64,000 nt of DNA from Pedobacter faecalis (GTDB taxonomy: Bacteria; Bacteroidota; Bacteroidia; Sphingobacteriales; Sphingobacteriaceae): NCBI RefSeq assembly GCF_030182585.1, contig NZ_JARXOW010000003.1:1-64000 (forward strand), written 5' to 3'. The first letter of the stretch is position 1; the number at the start of each line of letters is the position of its first letter. A program made the translations under genes and the position numbers. Under the pieces are notes generated by a model. It did not search any database, was not told where the DNA came from, and saw only the letters and a program-made list of their open reading frames with translations. Shown in pieces: positions 51,008-60,038 of the stretch.

Positions 51008-51162
51008 CAACAAGTATGATTATACTTTGCATTCTGGTCGCAATCGGGGTAATAGCAACCGCAATAGTGAGTTTTCAAAATTTAACGTATCGAAGAAAGG
51101 ATAGTATTAAAGAATTTAACCACAAAAGGAATGAAAGAAGAGACCAAAAAACAAAAAATTAA
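51004..51162 (+). CDS. Short membrane-anchored protein
   Basis: This 52-residue protein has one membrane helix (SMIILCILVAIGVIATAIVS) and a highly basic tail (RRKDSIKEFNHKRNERR). Its ATG overlaps the upstream stop and its last 32 bp overlap the start of the DUF6414-like gene in another frame. Such tight overlaps suggest a fixed stoichiometry within one operon. Confidence 0.65.
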   Translation: MTTSMIILCILVAIGVIATAIVSFQNLTYRRKDSIKEFNHKRNERRDQKTKN

Positions 51163-52126
51163 ATCATTCATATATCTTGACAACAGCAAGATGTTCTCGA
51201 TCTCGTCACAACTTTTTTCAGGGTTGACGGAATATATCGTTAGGTCTAACACCGACACAGTTTCGGAAAGAGATGAACAAAAGGGTTTGCTGGGAACAGG
51301 CAGGGTGATGGCAGACATTATCGAAACACAAAAATCATTTGCTGAAAAAAGGTTTTTACACCATTACGCTTATAACATCTTCGAAGATAAGTTAGAAGAG
51401 GAAAATCGAGTACTCGAAATTAATCAAACTAACGTTGGATCAGCGATCAATCGCATAAATGAATTTAGCTTTGTAAAAATAACTGGAAGAATCGGATTTA
51501 ACGATTCGACAAAAATCCGCTATACTTTAGAAAATTTTAATTCCATTGGTGAATCATTAGCGTATGCAGCTCACATGAATGATATCAATGAACTGGAACA
51601 GGAAACAAGTAAAATGATTTCGTCTACTAAAGACAGGAACTCAAAGCATAAGATAAAGCAACAGTCTAACCAAATTTCAAATATCCGGTCAATATCCAAA
51701 TCTCTAGGTTTGTATTTAGACCCTAAAATGTTGGATCATTTGTCTAACATTTTAAAATTTGGGTATGAGGGATCATTTGAAGTACAGTTGCCCATCGTGA
51801 GTACTTCTACATATTACCTTTTCAGTTCTCTATTGGATAGGTCTCTACTAAGCGAACCCGAGAACACAATAATAACAAGAAATTCGAGGGAAACTGAGAA
51901 AGAGTTTACAATTTTTGGTATACCGACCCAAGTTCAATCAAGAGATGTTAAGCAATCAATATACGCTGATGCTCAAGAAAAGTTATTGAACTCAGATGCA
52001 ACGCCTAATATGAAGGAAGCGATTATGAATATAATTTCCCATATCACGAATATTGAAACAGCCTTTACTGGTAAATTGGATTATGAATACATGATTGATC
52101 CTATAGCGGTTTATAGAGATCTGTAG
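51131..52126 (+). CDS. DUF6414-like protein
   Basis: This 331-residue soluble protein starts SFIYLDNSKMFSISSQLFSG, then LTEYIVRSNTDTVSERDEQK, matching what I recall of DUF6414. Later text includes FLHHYAYNIFEDKLEEENR and EKEFTIFGIPTQVQ. The family has no known function, and several members lie in variable genomic spots. It is noticeably A/T rich and points against the phage genes; its stop is 6 bp from the terminase stop. It may be a defence or exclusion gene; the DUF name needs a profile search. Confidence 0.65.
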   Translation: MKEETKKQKIKSFIYLDNSKMFSISSQLFSGLTEYIVRSNTDTVSERDEQKGLLGTGRVMADIIETQKSFAEKRFLHHYAYNIFEDKLEEENRVLEINQTNVGSAINRINEFSFVKITGRIGFNDSTKIRYTLENFNSIGESLAYAAHMNDINELEQETSKMISSTKDRNSKHKIKQQSNQISNIRSISKSLGLYLDPKMLDHLSNILKFGYEGSFEVQLPIVSTSTYYLFSSLLDRSLLSEPENTIITRNSRETEKEFTIFGIPTQVQSRDVKQSIYADAQEKLLNSDATPNMKEAIMNIISHITNIETAFTGKLDYEYMIDPIAVYRDL

Positions 52127-52132
52127 AGTTAT

Positions 52133-53596
52133 CTACCTAATCCCCGAGAACATTCTCAGGTCTGGTTTTTTCTTTTGCTTGTCAACAAACGCCAGATACT
52201 CCTTGTGGAAAGCCGAAACAATGAAGTCCTTGAGTGTATCGGTTAAGTGCCCATTCTTCTCGTATGTCAGGTTCTCTATTGTAGGATGCTTGACTCGCAC
52301 CTTCAAAATACTACCGTCCTTGTCGGTCTTTGTTTCGATATAATCATTGATCGATTGTCTGCAGTGCTCGGCAATCTCAATTGATAATCCGTCGATCTCG
52401 CCGGCAAATATAGCGTTGATGAAGTCTGCTATTGTTGAAACAACCGGCGCGCTCGGCAGCATGCAATCTTCAATCTTGTGTCCTTCTTTGGTTATGGCTC
52501 CGGTGAATAGCTCAAAAAATGATTTCTTTTCCTCGTCGATATTGTTCCGATTCTTGGTAGACCTGTCCCCGTAAATCTTCACCCGCTGGTTGTACCCGAT
52601 CTTGGTCAGCCACTCACCTACGTTCTTACCGGCCTTAGTGCCTGTATTAATAGGATCAGCTGCAGGCAGCTCATGCACCTGGCGAATGATCCAACCCCCA
52701 GATTCCTTCTTGATCAGTTGCCAAACAGTAACGGCTATGTGCGGGTACACATTGCTATCAAGAGAGACATGCATCATGTTGTTTACATCCCAATCAAGCG
52801 GACGGACGTGATCACTCAGTTCAAACTTACGCAGGAACTCTCCCCCTGTTTTTAACTGAACATCCCAATTTCCTTCGACGTACACTTCATACTCGTAATG
52901 ATTGAGGTTTTCCCTTAGCGACGGAAGATAATGCGGCTGAGCCTTTAAAAGCGGCAAGTTATCGTGTATTCTAGACTGGATATAATGCCATGTTGATTTC
53001 AGCGTTCCTTTTTTCCATGGCGTATAGATCAAATCCTTTACCCATCCTTGCGTCGGGTTACATGTAGCCATGACGATAGGTTTTGGTTGAATCGTCAATT
53101 TAGGCACGATATAGGATCCGGCACGCTCGAAGGCTTTGAAAAGTGATACCTGCTGGCATTCATTGATTTCCTCAAAGCCAAATCCATTAACCTCAAGTCC
53201 TTTCCAACGGTCCAGTTCTTTGTCCTGGTTATAGTTCTCCGGAAAGAAAATAATCTGGCTGCCGTTTTTGAAAGTGACGGTATGAGTTTCGTTATTCATC
53301 TTTTCGATGAAGCTATCCGGCTTTACTTTATTCCAGGACGGATAAAGGTTTTTCTTGATAGTGGGTAAATTCTTGCGGACAACTGCCCACCGGCTACCGG
53401 GGAATACTTTACATAGCAGACAGAAGATCGCTAGCAAGACAAACGTTTTGCCTCCCCTGATCGCTCCTCCGTACAGCACAAAAGAAAATTGACCTCCTAT
53501 TACAGCGTCTATAAACTCGCCCTGTTTCGGGAAAGACTCGAACAGTGTTATCTCCTCTGGAAGGATCTCTTCATCCGCTTCAAAACTAAAACTCAA
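52133..53596 (-). CDS. Terminase large subunit
   Basis: This 487-residue packaging motor has Walker A GGAIRGGKT (43-51), with the ATPase region up to about 240 (GFGFEEINECQQVSLF, MATCNPTQGWVKDL) and a C-terminal RNase-H-like nuclease with acidic residues (SLDSNVYPHIAVTVW, KIYGDRSTKNRNNIDEE). It cuts and pumps phage DNA into the head. It overlaps the small subunit by 11 bp. Confidence 0.9.
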   Translation of the reverse strand: MSFSFEADEEILPEEITLFESFPKQGEFIDAVIGGQFSFVLYGGAIRGGKTFVLLAIFCLLCKVFPGSRWAVVRKNLPTIKKNLYPSWNKVKPDSFIEKMNNETHTVTFKNGSQIIFFPENYNQDKELDRWKGLEVNGFGFEEINECQQVSLFKAFERAGSYIVPKLTIQPKPIVMATCNPTQGWVKDLIYTPWKKGTLKSTWHYIQSRIHDNLPLLKAQPHYLPSLRENLNHYEYEVYVEGNWDVQLKTGGEFLRKFELSDHVRPLDWDVNNMMHVSLDSNVYPHIAVTVWQLIKKESGGWIIRQVHELPAADPINTGTKAGKNVGEWLTKIGYNQRVKIYGDRSTKNRNNIDEEKKSFFELFTGAITKEGHKIEDCMLPSAPVVSTIADFINAIFAGEIDGLSIEIAEHCRQSINDYIETKTDKDGSILKVRVKHPTIENLTYEKNGHLTDTLKDFIVSAFHKEYLAFVDKQKKKPDLRMFSGIR

Positions 53597-54080
53597 TTTT
53601 TTGGCCGTTAAATATCATCACCTGCTTTGCCGGCGGTGTTTCCGGAATGCCGTCATGCTTCACGTTCTGATTGTCAGCCATACCCAAGTCACGGGCGATA
53701 ATGTTTGCATTGAACGCACCAACAGCAGCGCCTTCAAATTTCTGGGCGCGGCATCTGGCTCTCGCCTGCGTTAAGATGTTGGATAATTCTGTGGCTTCAT
53801 CGTGAAGTTTGCTCTCTTTATCCTTGACGTGCTTCAAAAGCGTATGTGAAAGTTCCGTGATATATTTCTCACCAAGGTTGTGGAATGCACAGAAACCGAC
53901 TTCAGAATACGGCCTTGCTGTTGGCACCTGAATGATCTGGCCCGCTAGCTCTCCGGACTTCATAACCTCGTTTTTCATCCAAGGATTATCGTCAACATAC
54001 TGGAAGTATTGTTGCCAAGCCAAATCAAATTCAGTTGGTGAAAATTTAAACGGTCTGCCTACAGGTTTTTTCTTTGCCAT
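53586..54080 (-). CDS. Terminase small subunit
   Basis: This 164-residue protein has an N-terminal DNA-binding part (GRPFKFSPTEFDLAWQQYF) and a helical oligomerisation part (ILTQARARCRAQKFEGAAVG). It lies before the large subunit and overlaps it by 11 bp. It recognises the packaging site; the site itself cannot be found from sequence alone. Confidence 0.8.
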   Translation of the reverse strand: MAKKKPVGRPFKFSPTEFDLAWQQYFQYVDDNPWMKNEVMKSGELAGQIIQVPTARPYSEVGFCAFHNLGEKYITELSHTLLKHVKDKESKLHDEATELSNILTQARARCRAQKFEGAAVGAFNANIIARDLGMADNQNVKHDGIPETPPAKQVMIFNGQKIEF

Positions 54081-54083
54081 TAC

Positions 54084-54560
54084 TTACGCGAATAACTCCA
54101 TTTGCGTCTCCCAACTGTTGATGGAATACTTTTTAAACTGATCAACTATTTGCATTACCCTGGACCGAAAAGGACGTTCAACACCAACATTGATTGGACG
54201 CATCCATGGTTCAATAAACGACTTCAGCCGGTTTACTTCCTCGGGGTGATGGAGGTTTAGACATAACGCTACCTGATCTCTAACTCCTGGAGGAAGTTTA
54301 CCTACAGCTTTTCGGTCATGCCCCTGAATTTCAAACGCGCTAAGGAACGACAACGGCTGATAGAGCTGGTACACTGCTCCGATGAGCATGTTCCTAAGTT
54401 CGTTGTCCGATTCATTTGAGTACTGAGATTGAATTGTGTTCCAAATGTCTTTTACTAGTGATGGTTTTTTGATTGTTGGTGAAAATTGACGTACTATGCC
54501 TAAAGCCCCGGATTGATCCGTGGCCATAACGTAACGTCCAATGATTGTAGCGTTATCCAT
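54084..54560 (-). CDS. Unknown gene before terminase, possible late regulator
   Basis: This 158-residue soluble protein (TIKKPSLVKDIWNTIQSQ, MQIVDQFKKYSINSWE) has no domain I recognise. It is the first gene behind promoter B and is 3 bp from the terminase small subunit gene. Genes in this place often control late transcription, so it is a candidate activator of the TTTAC-N12-GTAAA promoters; that is a guess. Confidence 0.5.
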   Translation of the reverse strand: MDNATIIGRYVMATDQSGALGIVRQFSPTIKKPSLVKDIWNTIQSQYSNESDNELRNMLIGAVYQLYQPLSFLSAFEIQGHDRKAVGKLPPGVRDQVALCLNLHHPEEVNRLKSFIEPWMRPINVGVERPFRSRVMQIVDQFKKYSINSWETQMELFA

Positions 54561-54623
54561 AGTAAACCCTCCTTAGTTCGCCCTTACCTCCCCTGCTGTG
54601 TGGGACGGTAGGCATCGATGGAA

Positions 54624-54655
54624 CAAATATAAATACTTTTTATTTGGATGTGAAT
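54624..54655 (-). promoter_or_regulatory. Phage promoter family B, copy B (terminase)
   Basis: TATATTTG (624-631 on the minus strand) is next to the + strand core atactttttatt (633-644) and an imperfect dyad ATTTG-N4-TGAAT (642-655). The first gene starts 64 bp downstream. The core is shared with copies at 48342 and 61700. Confidence 0.7.
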
Positions 54656-54657
54656 AA

Positions 54658-54861
54658 TTATAACCAAATTTTTTTAGCTGCGTACCAGTCGGCGATTTGT
54701 TGCCTGGTCCATTCGAAATACTGACCGTTGCATTTGAAGGTGTCAAGTGTTTGCATTATCCTGTCGTTATCCTCGTTTGATTTTGAACCGATCAAAGTGT
54801 ATGTGCCTTTTGGTGACGTGAACTGGTTGTGGATGTATGAGCCGTCCGGATTTAGAAGCAT
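54658..54861 (-). CDS. Hypothetical small protein
   Basis: This 67-residue protein (GTYTLIGSKSNEDNDRIM, KCNGQYFEWTRQQIADWY) overlaps the nuclease gene by 10 bp and ends beside promoter B. It is probably cotranscribed with the nuclease. No family recognised. Confidence 0.6.
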   Translation of the reverse strand: MLLNPDGSYIHNQFTSPKGTYTLIGSKSNEDNDRIMQTLDTFKCNGQYFEWTRQQIADWYAAKKIWL

Positions 54862-55241
54862 GACACCTCCTGTATTGAACGATATCTGTTGAATTGATCA
54901 AGCGTATGGCCGGAGCATATAGCCTGCACAATGGCAAAGGCGGTGATGTGACACCTCAACACGTACACTGGAGTTTGCTGGTCCGCCCAGGCTTGATGTA
55001 CGGTTCGCTGATTTGTGCTGACAACTCCGGAGTTTGTTTTAAACTCGAATCCGTAAGCTTTGCCCTGGTGAATAAGGATCATATCAGGTTGGCCTGCGAT
55101 AAGACCTGTAGCCTTAAGCTTTGTGGCCTCGCGGATATCTCTTGTACTTCCATTTGGCACCGCAAATAGGCAGCGCCGCGTTTCTGGCAGCTCGGTCCAG
55201 CACTTCTGGAAAAAAGCCGCCTGAATTTGGTCTTCAGACAT
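54852..55241 (-). CDS. VRR-NUC domain nuclease
   Basis: This 129-residue PD-(D/E)XK-type nuclease has FAVPNGSTRD (start), GQPDMIL (Asp53) and YGFEFKTNSG (Glu66, Lys68), in the VRR-NUC order. Phage members cleave branched or junction DNA during replication or packaging. It starts right next to the iteron block. Confidence 0.82.
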   Translation of the reverse strand: MSEDQIQAAFFQKCWTELPETRRCLFAVPNGSTRDIREATKLKATGLIAGQPDMILIHQGKAYGFEFKTNSGVVSTNQRTVHQAWADQQTPVYVLRCHITAFAIVQAICSGHTLDQFNRYRSIQEVSCF

Positions 55242-55299
55242 AATGAAAATTGTTGATGTACTAAGATACGAAAATACGTTTGGACAAGCAAAAAATAGT

Positions 55300-55627
55300 T
55301 GTGTAGGTTGTTTCTGGCTGTGTAGGGTTTGTGTAGGGTTTCAAACCGGCGTTAAAATATTGATTATCAACGTTGTGTAGGTGTGTAGGTCTTTTTTGCC
55401 TTATAGGCTCTTATGAATTATATATGTGTAACGTTTGTTTGTGTGTCTGCTGTAGGCTGTGCAAGTGTAATAAATGTTTATTTTCTCATATATGTAAGAC
55501 TGTAAAATATAACCTACACAACCTACACAATAAATCTAACCGATTGACTTATAGATGTTTTTCTGTGTAGGTTTACAAATTTTATTCCCTACACAATGTC
55601 TACACAAGTGCTATTAAAGTCTACACA
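55300..55627. repeat. Iteron-like array, candidate phage origin
   Basis: The heptamer TGTGTAG occurs 11 times in 328 bp. Plus-strand copies start at 55300, 55319, 55330, 55374, 55382 and 55564. Reverse copies (CTACACA) start at 55514, 55523, 55589, 55600 and 55621. Most copies have an extra G (TGTGTAGG) and often a preceding T. The block lies between a terminator (55634) and the nuclease start (55241), is A/T rich, and holds no credible gene. This recalls iteron origins or clustered regulator sites. Confidence 0.75.
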
Positions 55628-55633
55628 AAACGC

Positions 55634-55662
55634 ATAAAAAAAACCAGCCGAGTTGGGCTGGT
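55634..55662 (-). terminator. Terminator of the replication operon
   Basis: ACCAGCC (643-649) and GGCTGGT (656-662) form a 7-bp stem, followed on the minus strand by a run of eight T. It ends transcription of the helicase/primase genes before the iteron block. Confidence 0.85.
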
Positions 55663-55689
55663 GCGGTACCAAAGGTGAGAATTGAGACG

Positions 55690-55959
55690 TCAGAAAAATC
55701 TTCTTTTACCGTGGTTTTTACAAAGAAGAACATCCTCTCCTTGGCCCCACCAAATAAAGTCCAAGTGATACCTGGCAGAAATCTTGACGATTATAGGTAT
55801 TTTGTAGACTGATGGACGGGACGCGATAATGATAAATTGCTCCATCATTAACAGTTCATCAGGGGTTAACTCCGCCTTAATCTTCCGATCATCATTTATT
55901 ATACGGCCATTAAGTTCGTGCTTAAGCTTCTTAGAAAGCTTTTCAATTTGTTCTTTCAT
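55690..55959 (-). CDS. Hypothetical small protein
   Basis: This 89-residue basic protein starts KEQIEKLSKKLKHELNGR (helical) and has a beta part (YKIPIIVKISARYHLDFIW). It is the last gene before the replication terminator. No family is recognised. Confidence 0.6.
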   Translation of the reverse strand: MKEQIEKLSKKLKHELNGRIINDDRKIKAELTPDELLMMEQFIIIASRPSVYKIPIIVKISARYHLDFIWWGQGEDVLLCKNHGKRRFF

Positions 55960-55968
55960 ATCTATTGT

Positions 55969-58545
55969 TTAAAACGGTGTAACTTCTTCCTCATCGGATT
56001 CAGATTTCGCGGCATTTAAAAGTCTTACTCCCTCTTCGGATATAGCCTTAAATTTCCGTCCCTTAGCTGTCGAGACTGCAGACACGCGGATTGTCTGGTC
56101 CGTCTTGACATCAATACCGTGCTTGTCACAATAAGCCTTCAGCGCATCGCTGATAACCTTGTGTTTAGCTTCGTAGTTCCTTGGGATGTTGTGCTCGGTA
56201 TAGTAGTTCGAAATAACCTTTTTAAAATCCTCGTTAGTGATTTCCCCCTTGCTAACAAAATCATTAAAGCATTCGGAGATAATTCCTGAGGCGACTTCGC
56301 CGTAGTTTTGTTCAAACTTCTTAAGCCATCCTTCCTCAGTCAGTTCACCTGGTTTCAGCTTGCAGCCATTTTGCATCCAAACCTGCACGCATTCAGCAAT
56401 ATAATTGTCGTATCCTGAATAGTCCTCATCAGTCCAACCATTAGGGAAATGAATCCCAAAATGAACATCCAACCCGCCACACCTCGTAAAAAAGTCTGTG
56501 AACTCAAGAGGTATGATACGTCTAATCAACCCACCATCGCTATCGGTGTAGCTATAATTGGTTTGCATGATAAATTTTGGAGCATCCTCAACCTTAACCG
56601 TCGTGATGTCCTTCCATAATTTTTTCAGAGCGAAGGATCCGGTCGCCGGTTCCTTGAAATTCTTAAAATCAAAGTTCTTGTGCAAATCACTGATTCCAAA
56701 TACTCGCTCTCCGTTCCATGACTGGAAGTAAGATTCATCGAATTTCCCCTGAATTGATGGCTTACTTGTATATGTTGTGGTAAGTTTAAGTAAGTTACAG
56801 AAGACATTTTTACCGCTACCTCCTCCCATCCTAGGATCGTAGCATGATTCGGTCAGAACGATAATAAAACCAGTTGTTTCATCTTTCCATTCGTGAGCCA
56901 GATACCCGATAGCTGGCTTTGCGTCTTCCGGCTTTACCAGGGCTAAGTTTAGATATTCAACGAACCGGCCGCCCTTGCCTGTTACGTAATCTCTAAGCTG
57001 TATTCTGTCTTTCCAAACTAGCCTATCGAAGTTGTCATACGTTGAGAAATCAACAGACTCCTTGGTTATATGAATATACCCGTTTTGATAGAATTTGTAG
57101 CAATCGTTACGGGTATCCTTGGCTATCAGTGACTCCTCCAACAATGCCAATCTGGTGGCTATAAACTTTGTGTTCTCCTTAAGGAACTTTTCGAAAACGT
57201 TACATAGCTTCTCGTACTCATCGGCTTCTTCTTCTCGGATATATGATTTCAGGATATCCTGAAATTGCCTGTCGGTTATCTTCTCGACCACGTGTCCACT
57301 AACGTAAACAATTTGCCCCTGATAACCATATAACCCCAATTCCTTGGCAACGTAAAGCAGAGATTCATAGCTTACTGATAGCTTTTCAGATTCTGAGTCG
57401 TACTTGATAAATACACCATACGGATGATCCTCTTGCAGCTGTTGGACCGTAGCTTCGTAGGACTGTTTAGCCTGATCGCTGAAGTTCGCTGGTATAGGTT
57501 TACCTGAGGCAGCAGCACGTTTCACGATTTTCTGCTCGACTGCAGGTTTTACTTTACCATAGCCATTGTTAACTAAATGCCAATATGTTTCAGACTTATT
57601 ACCCTGAAACTTAAGTTCGGCTAATAGGGTCGCCGGGTGATATCCTCGCATTCCTTCAAGATCGGTGGAAGTGGTGAAGATAAAAAACATACGCTTATCT
57701 ACATTCCATGAGGCAGAGACACCTTTGTCTTTACCTGGACGCGTGAACCAGTAGAACTTAGCGTTTTTGTGGCTGTACTTCCATCCGAACTCCTGAATGA
57801 GGGCTACAGGATCAACAGAATTGTTATAGTGCTCGAATGGGTTTTCATTATATACAGATTCCTGAGACTTACCAAGTTTAGGCTTTGGCGCTTCCTTGAC
57901 AATTTCAGAATAGCTCATGCAGAGCGTGATTAATGCCTCCCGTTCTTCCCAAGTGATCGTTGGTATGGGATTGTCTATCTCAACAGTATAACCGAGCGAT
58001 GGAGGCGCAAGGAAGTACCCGCCTTCGCCGCGTGTCTCAAGAAAGTTAACCTCTTTGCTAGGGCGCTTAATACCCTTTGACATTTGGAGTTCGATCTCTG
58101 CCTCTGTTGCAATGCGGCCCGCCAGCTTAAGGTTACCAGGCACCTCATGACCTTCAACACGATATGGAATATGAAGACCGGTTGAGGGTGTTCTATGGAA
58201 GCGTAACTTGCTAAAGAGTGTAGGATGGAAGGTTCGGATATCTTGAAGCAACGTGGTGTCAATACCGGGCTTAAATTTCACATCAACATCAATAACCTCC
58301 AGGTTTCCTGATATCTTTCCACACACAATTGCAACGGCGGTTGTATTCCTCTCCTCCATTTGTTGCCATAACTCCTCTTTGGTGATTTGCCTGATCTGAA
58401 ATTCCTTCCAGGCCTTGTATGGAGTTTTTGCGAGATATACAGCCCCCATCTTAGTGGTCTCGTCTTTGTCGCGAACGGGTATTATCGAAAGGCCAGACTG
58501 AAGCATCGAGTCAACATTCGACCAAATTCCGGATAGTGTATTCAT
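55969..58545 (-). CDS. Prim-pol/helicase replication protein
   Basis: This 858-residue fusion has a prim-pol-type N-domain (residues 1-220; SGNLEVIDVDVKFKPG with the catalytic D-x-D, and RFHRTPSTGLHIPY). A middle linker follows and then a superfamily 3 (D5-like) helicase with P-loop GGGSGKN near residue 577 and FIMQTNYSYTDSDGG as the sensor/walker region. It primes DNA and opens the fork. It overlaps the helicase gene by 4 bp. Confidence 0.85.
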   Translation of the reverse strand: MNTLSGIWSNVDSMLQSGLSIIPVRDKDETTKMGAVYLAKTPYKAWKEFQIRQITKEELWQQMEERNTTAVAIVCGKISGNLEVIDVDVKFKPGIDTTLLQDIRTFHPTLFSKLRFHRTPSTGLHIPYRVEGHEVPGNLKLAGRIATEAEIELQMSKGIKRPSKEVNFLETRGEGGYFLAPPSLGYTVEIDNPIPTITWEEREALITLCMSYSEIVKEAPKPKLGKSQESVYNENPFEHYNNSVDPVALIQEFGWKYSHKNAKFYWFTRPGKDKGVSASWNVDKRMFFIFTTSTDLEGMRGYHPATLLAELKFQGNKSETYWHLVNNGYGKVKPAVEQKIVKRAAASGKPIPANFSDQAKQSYEATVQQLQEDHPYGVFIKYDSESEKLSVSYESLLYVAKELGLYGYQGQIVYVSGHVVEKITDRQFQDILKSYIREEEADEYEKLCNVFEKFLKENTKFIATRLALLEESLIAKDTRNDCYKFYQNGYIHITKESVDFSTYDNFDRLVWKDRIQLRDYVTGKGGRFVEYLNLALVKPEDAKPAIGYLAHEWKDETTGFIIVLTESCYDPRMGGGSGKNVFCNLLKLTTTYTSKPSIQGKFDESYFQSWNGERVFGISDLHKNFDFKNFKEPATGSFALKKLWKDITTVKVEDAPKFIMQTNYSYTDSDGGLIRRIIPLEFTDFFTRCGGLDVHFGIHFPNGWTDEDYSGYDNYIAECVQVWMQNGCKLKPGELTEEGWLKKFEQNYGEVASGIISECFNDFVSKGEITNEDFKKVISNYYTEHNIPRNYEAKHKVISDALKAYCDKHGIDVKTDQTIRVSAVSTAKGRKFKAISEEGVRLLNAAKSESDEEEVTPF

Positions 58546-60035
58546 ATTGTGATGTTATGGAAGTCCAAATTTTGTACTGGCATTTCTCTTTGGATATAGG
58601 CCCAGTTATCCTTATATCCCATTGCTTTCCCGTAGTCTTTCAGAAAACCCTCCTGCTCAGCTTCTTTTGCTCTAGCTACGCGGGCTGCAAATGGTTTCTT
58701 GTCCTTAAGGTTGGCGTATAGGGCCAGCTCTTTAGGTGTAAGTTCGCTGATCCGCCTGCCTTTGAGAGGAGCCAACTTATTCGTAACGTCTTCAGCAATG
58801 CCAACCTCGGTACTCGCTGGCTTCTGTGGGATGTCAAAACCGCAATACTTACAGGTCTTAGCCATAACGAATATTATACTTTCGCACTTGGGGCAAAAGT
58901 TGATTGCTGCGACTCCGCCTTTCACCTTTTTTGGCTTCGCGGTCCACATCTTATCCCACGGGTGCGGATGGAAGTATGCTCCGTGACGGTCAAAGTTGCT
59001 GCCGTAATCTAGAGTACGGAAGAACATACCCTCTTTTGGACGGTCCGCCCTGAAGAGCATTTGTAGGTATATCGCTAGCGATGTTGTTGCTCGGTAAAGT
59101 ACGATCAGGTCAACGGGCGGGTAATCATAGCCAGTAGTCATTTTACCGACACTGATCATAATGTTTGTCTCGTTCAGGTCCTCAAACCGGGCTATCTGAA
59201 ATTTCTCATCGGTACGCCGGCCGTGATTGATTGAACACATAAAACCCTCACGCGTCATTCGATCATAGACTTCCTCGGCATGGTCAATTGAGGCACAGAA
59301 AAGCATGCATTTGTTGAAAGGCGTCTCGCGTAGATCCTTGAAAAGTTCTTGGTAATGCACTTCCGTACCGAAGAACTTTCGTTGGCTCGCCTCTGTAAAC
59401 TCCCCGTTACGCTTCTCGAGCTTGTCGGCGGCTTTACCAGACTTACGCTGGATATGCTGATAGTCACACAAAAATCCGTTATCAATGAACCACTGCACAT
59501 CGTATGTGGTGACGCATGTATTATAGAGCTTGGGCAGGTGTTTGGCCATTCGGAAATCCGGAGTAGCAGAGAACCCAAGCCTGCGACCGTAGGTAAGTTT
59601 ATCGAGCAGATTCGTGTATCTCCCGCTATGACACTCATCAATGATAATTTGAAAGTTGATCGGTAAGCCTCGCTCGTCAACTTGGCCAGCGAGCTTGTTA
59701 AATTGTTCGAATATCAACGGCCTCCTCTCAAGTGTCTGCGTCATGGCAACATAAAATCCGCCCGGCACAATGGGGATGTATTTGGGAGTTTCGTCGTTTA
59801 TACCGACCGCACCGGCCTCTTCAAGGTTTTGGTTGTATACGTTTTTACGTTCAGTGAGTATAAGAGTGACTCCGCCTTTGTTACAAACCTGGGTACCAAT
59901 ATAGACAAAGGTCTTGGTCTTACCAGTACCCCCAGGGGATTGGCCAATCACGTGCTCGTGCTCTTTAGTGGCGACAGCAAGGTTTTTAACGAAATCTTGC
60001 TGGTAAGGCCTTAATGTATAGTTGAGGACACGCAT
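58542..60035 (-). CDS. DEAD/DEAH superfamily 2 helicase
   Basis: This 497-residue helicase has Walker A SPGGTGKT (33-40) and DECH motif II in IIIDECHSG, motif VI around LQMLFRADRPKEG and a C-terminal zinc ribbon (FCPKCESI...CKYCGFD). It belongs with phage UvsW/Res III-type helicases that unwind branched DNA. Overlaps the primase by 4 bp. Confidence 0.88.
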   Translation of the reverse strand: MRVLNYTLRPYQQDFVKNLAVATKEHEHVIGQSPGGTGKTKTFVYIGTQVCNKGGVTLILTERKNVYNQNLEEAGAVGINDETPKYIPIVPGGFYVAMTQTLERRPLIFEQFNKLAGQVDERGLPINFQIIIDECHSGRYTNLLDKLTYGRRLGFSATPDFRMAKHLPKLYNTCVTTYDVQWFIDNGFLCDYQHIQRKSGKAADKLEKRNGEFTEASQRKFFGTEVHYQELFKDLRETPFNKCMLFCASIDHAEEVYDRMTREGFMCSINHGRRTDEKFQIARFEDLNETNIMISVGKMTTGYDYPPVDLIVLYRATTSLAIYLQMLFRADRPKEGMFFRTLDYGSNFDRHGAYFHPHPWDKMWTAKPKKVKGGVAAINFCPKCESIIFVMAKTCKYCGFDIPQKPASTEVGIAEDVTNKLAPLKGRRISELTPKELALYANLKDKKPFAARVARAKEAEQEGFLKDYGKAMGYKDNWAYIQREMPVQNLDFHNITI

Positions 60036-60038
60036 ATT

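Noticed and set aside
55373..55570. 65-residue plus-strand frame very rich in cysteine
   Set aside because: The Cys-Val-Cys runs are a translation of the TGTGTAG repeats; no leader or homology.
55300..55627. CRISPR array
   Set aside because: Repeats are 7-9 bp, in both orientations and unevenly spaced; no cas genes.
55300..55627. Classical host DnaA boxes (TTATCCACA)
   Set aside because: None seen in the iteron block; the repeat shares only TGTG with the box complement.
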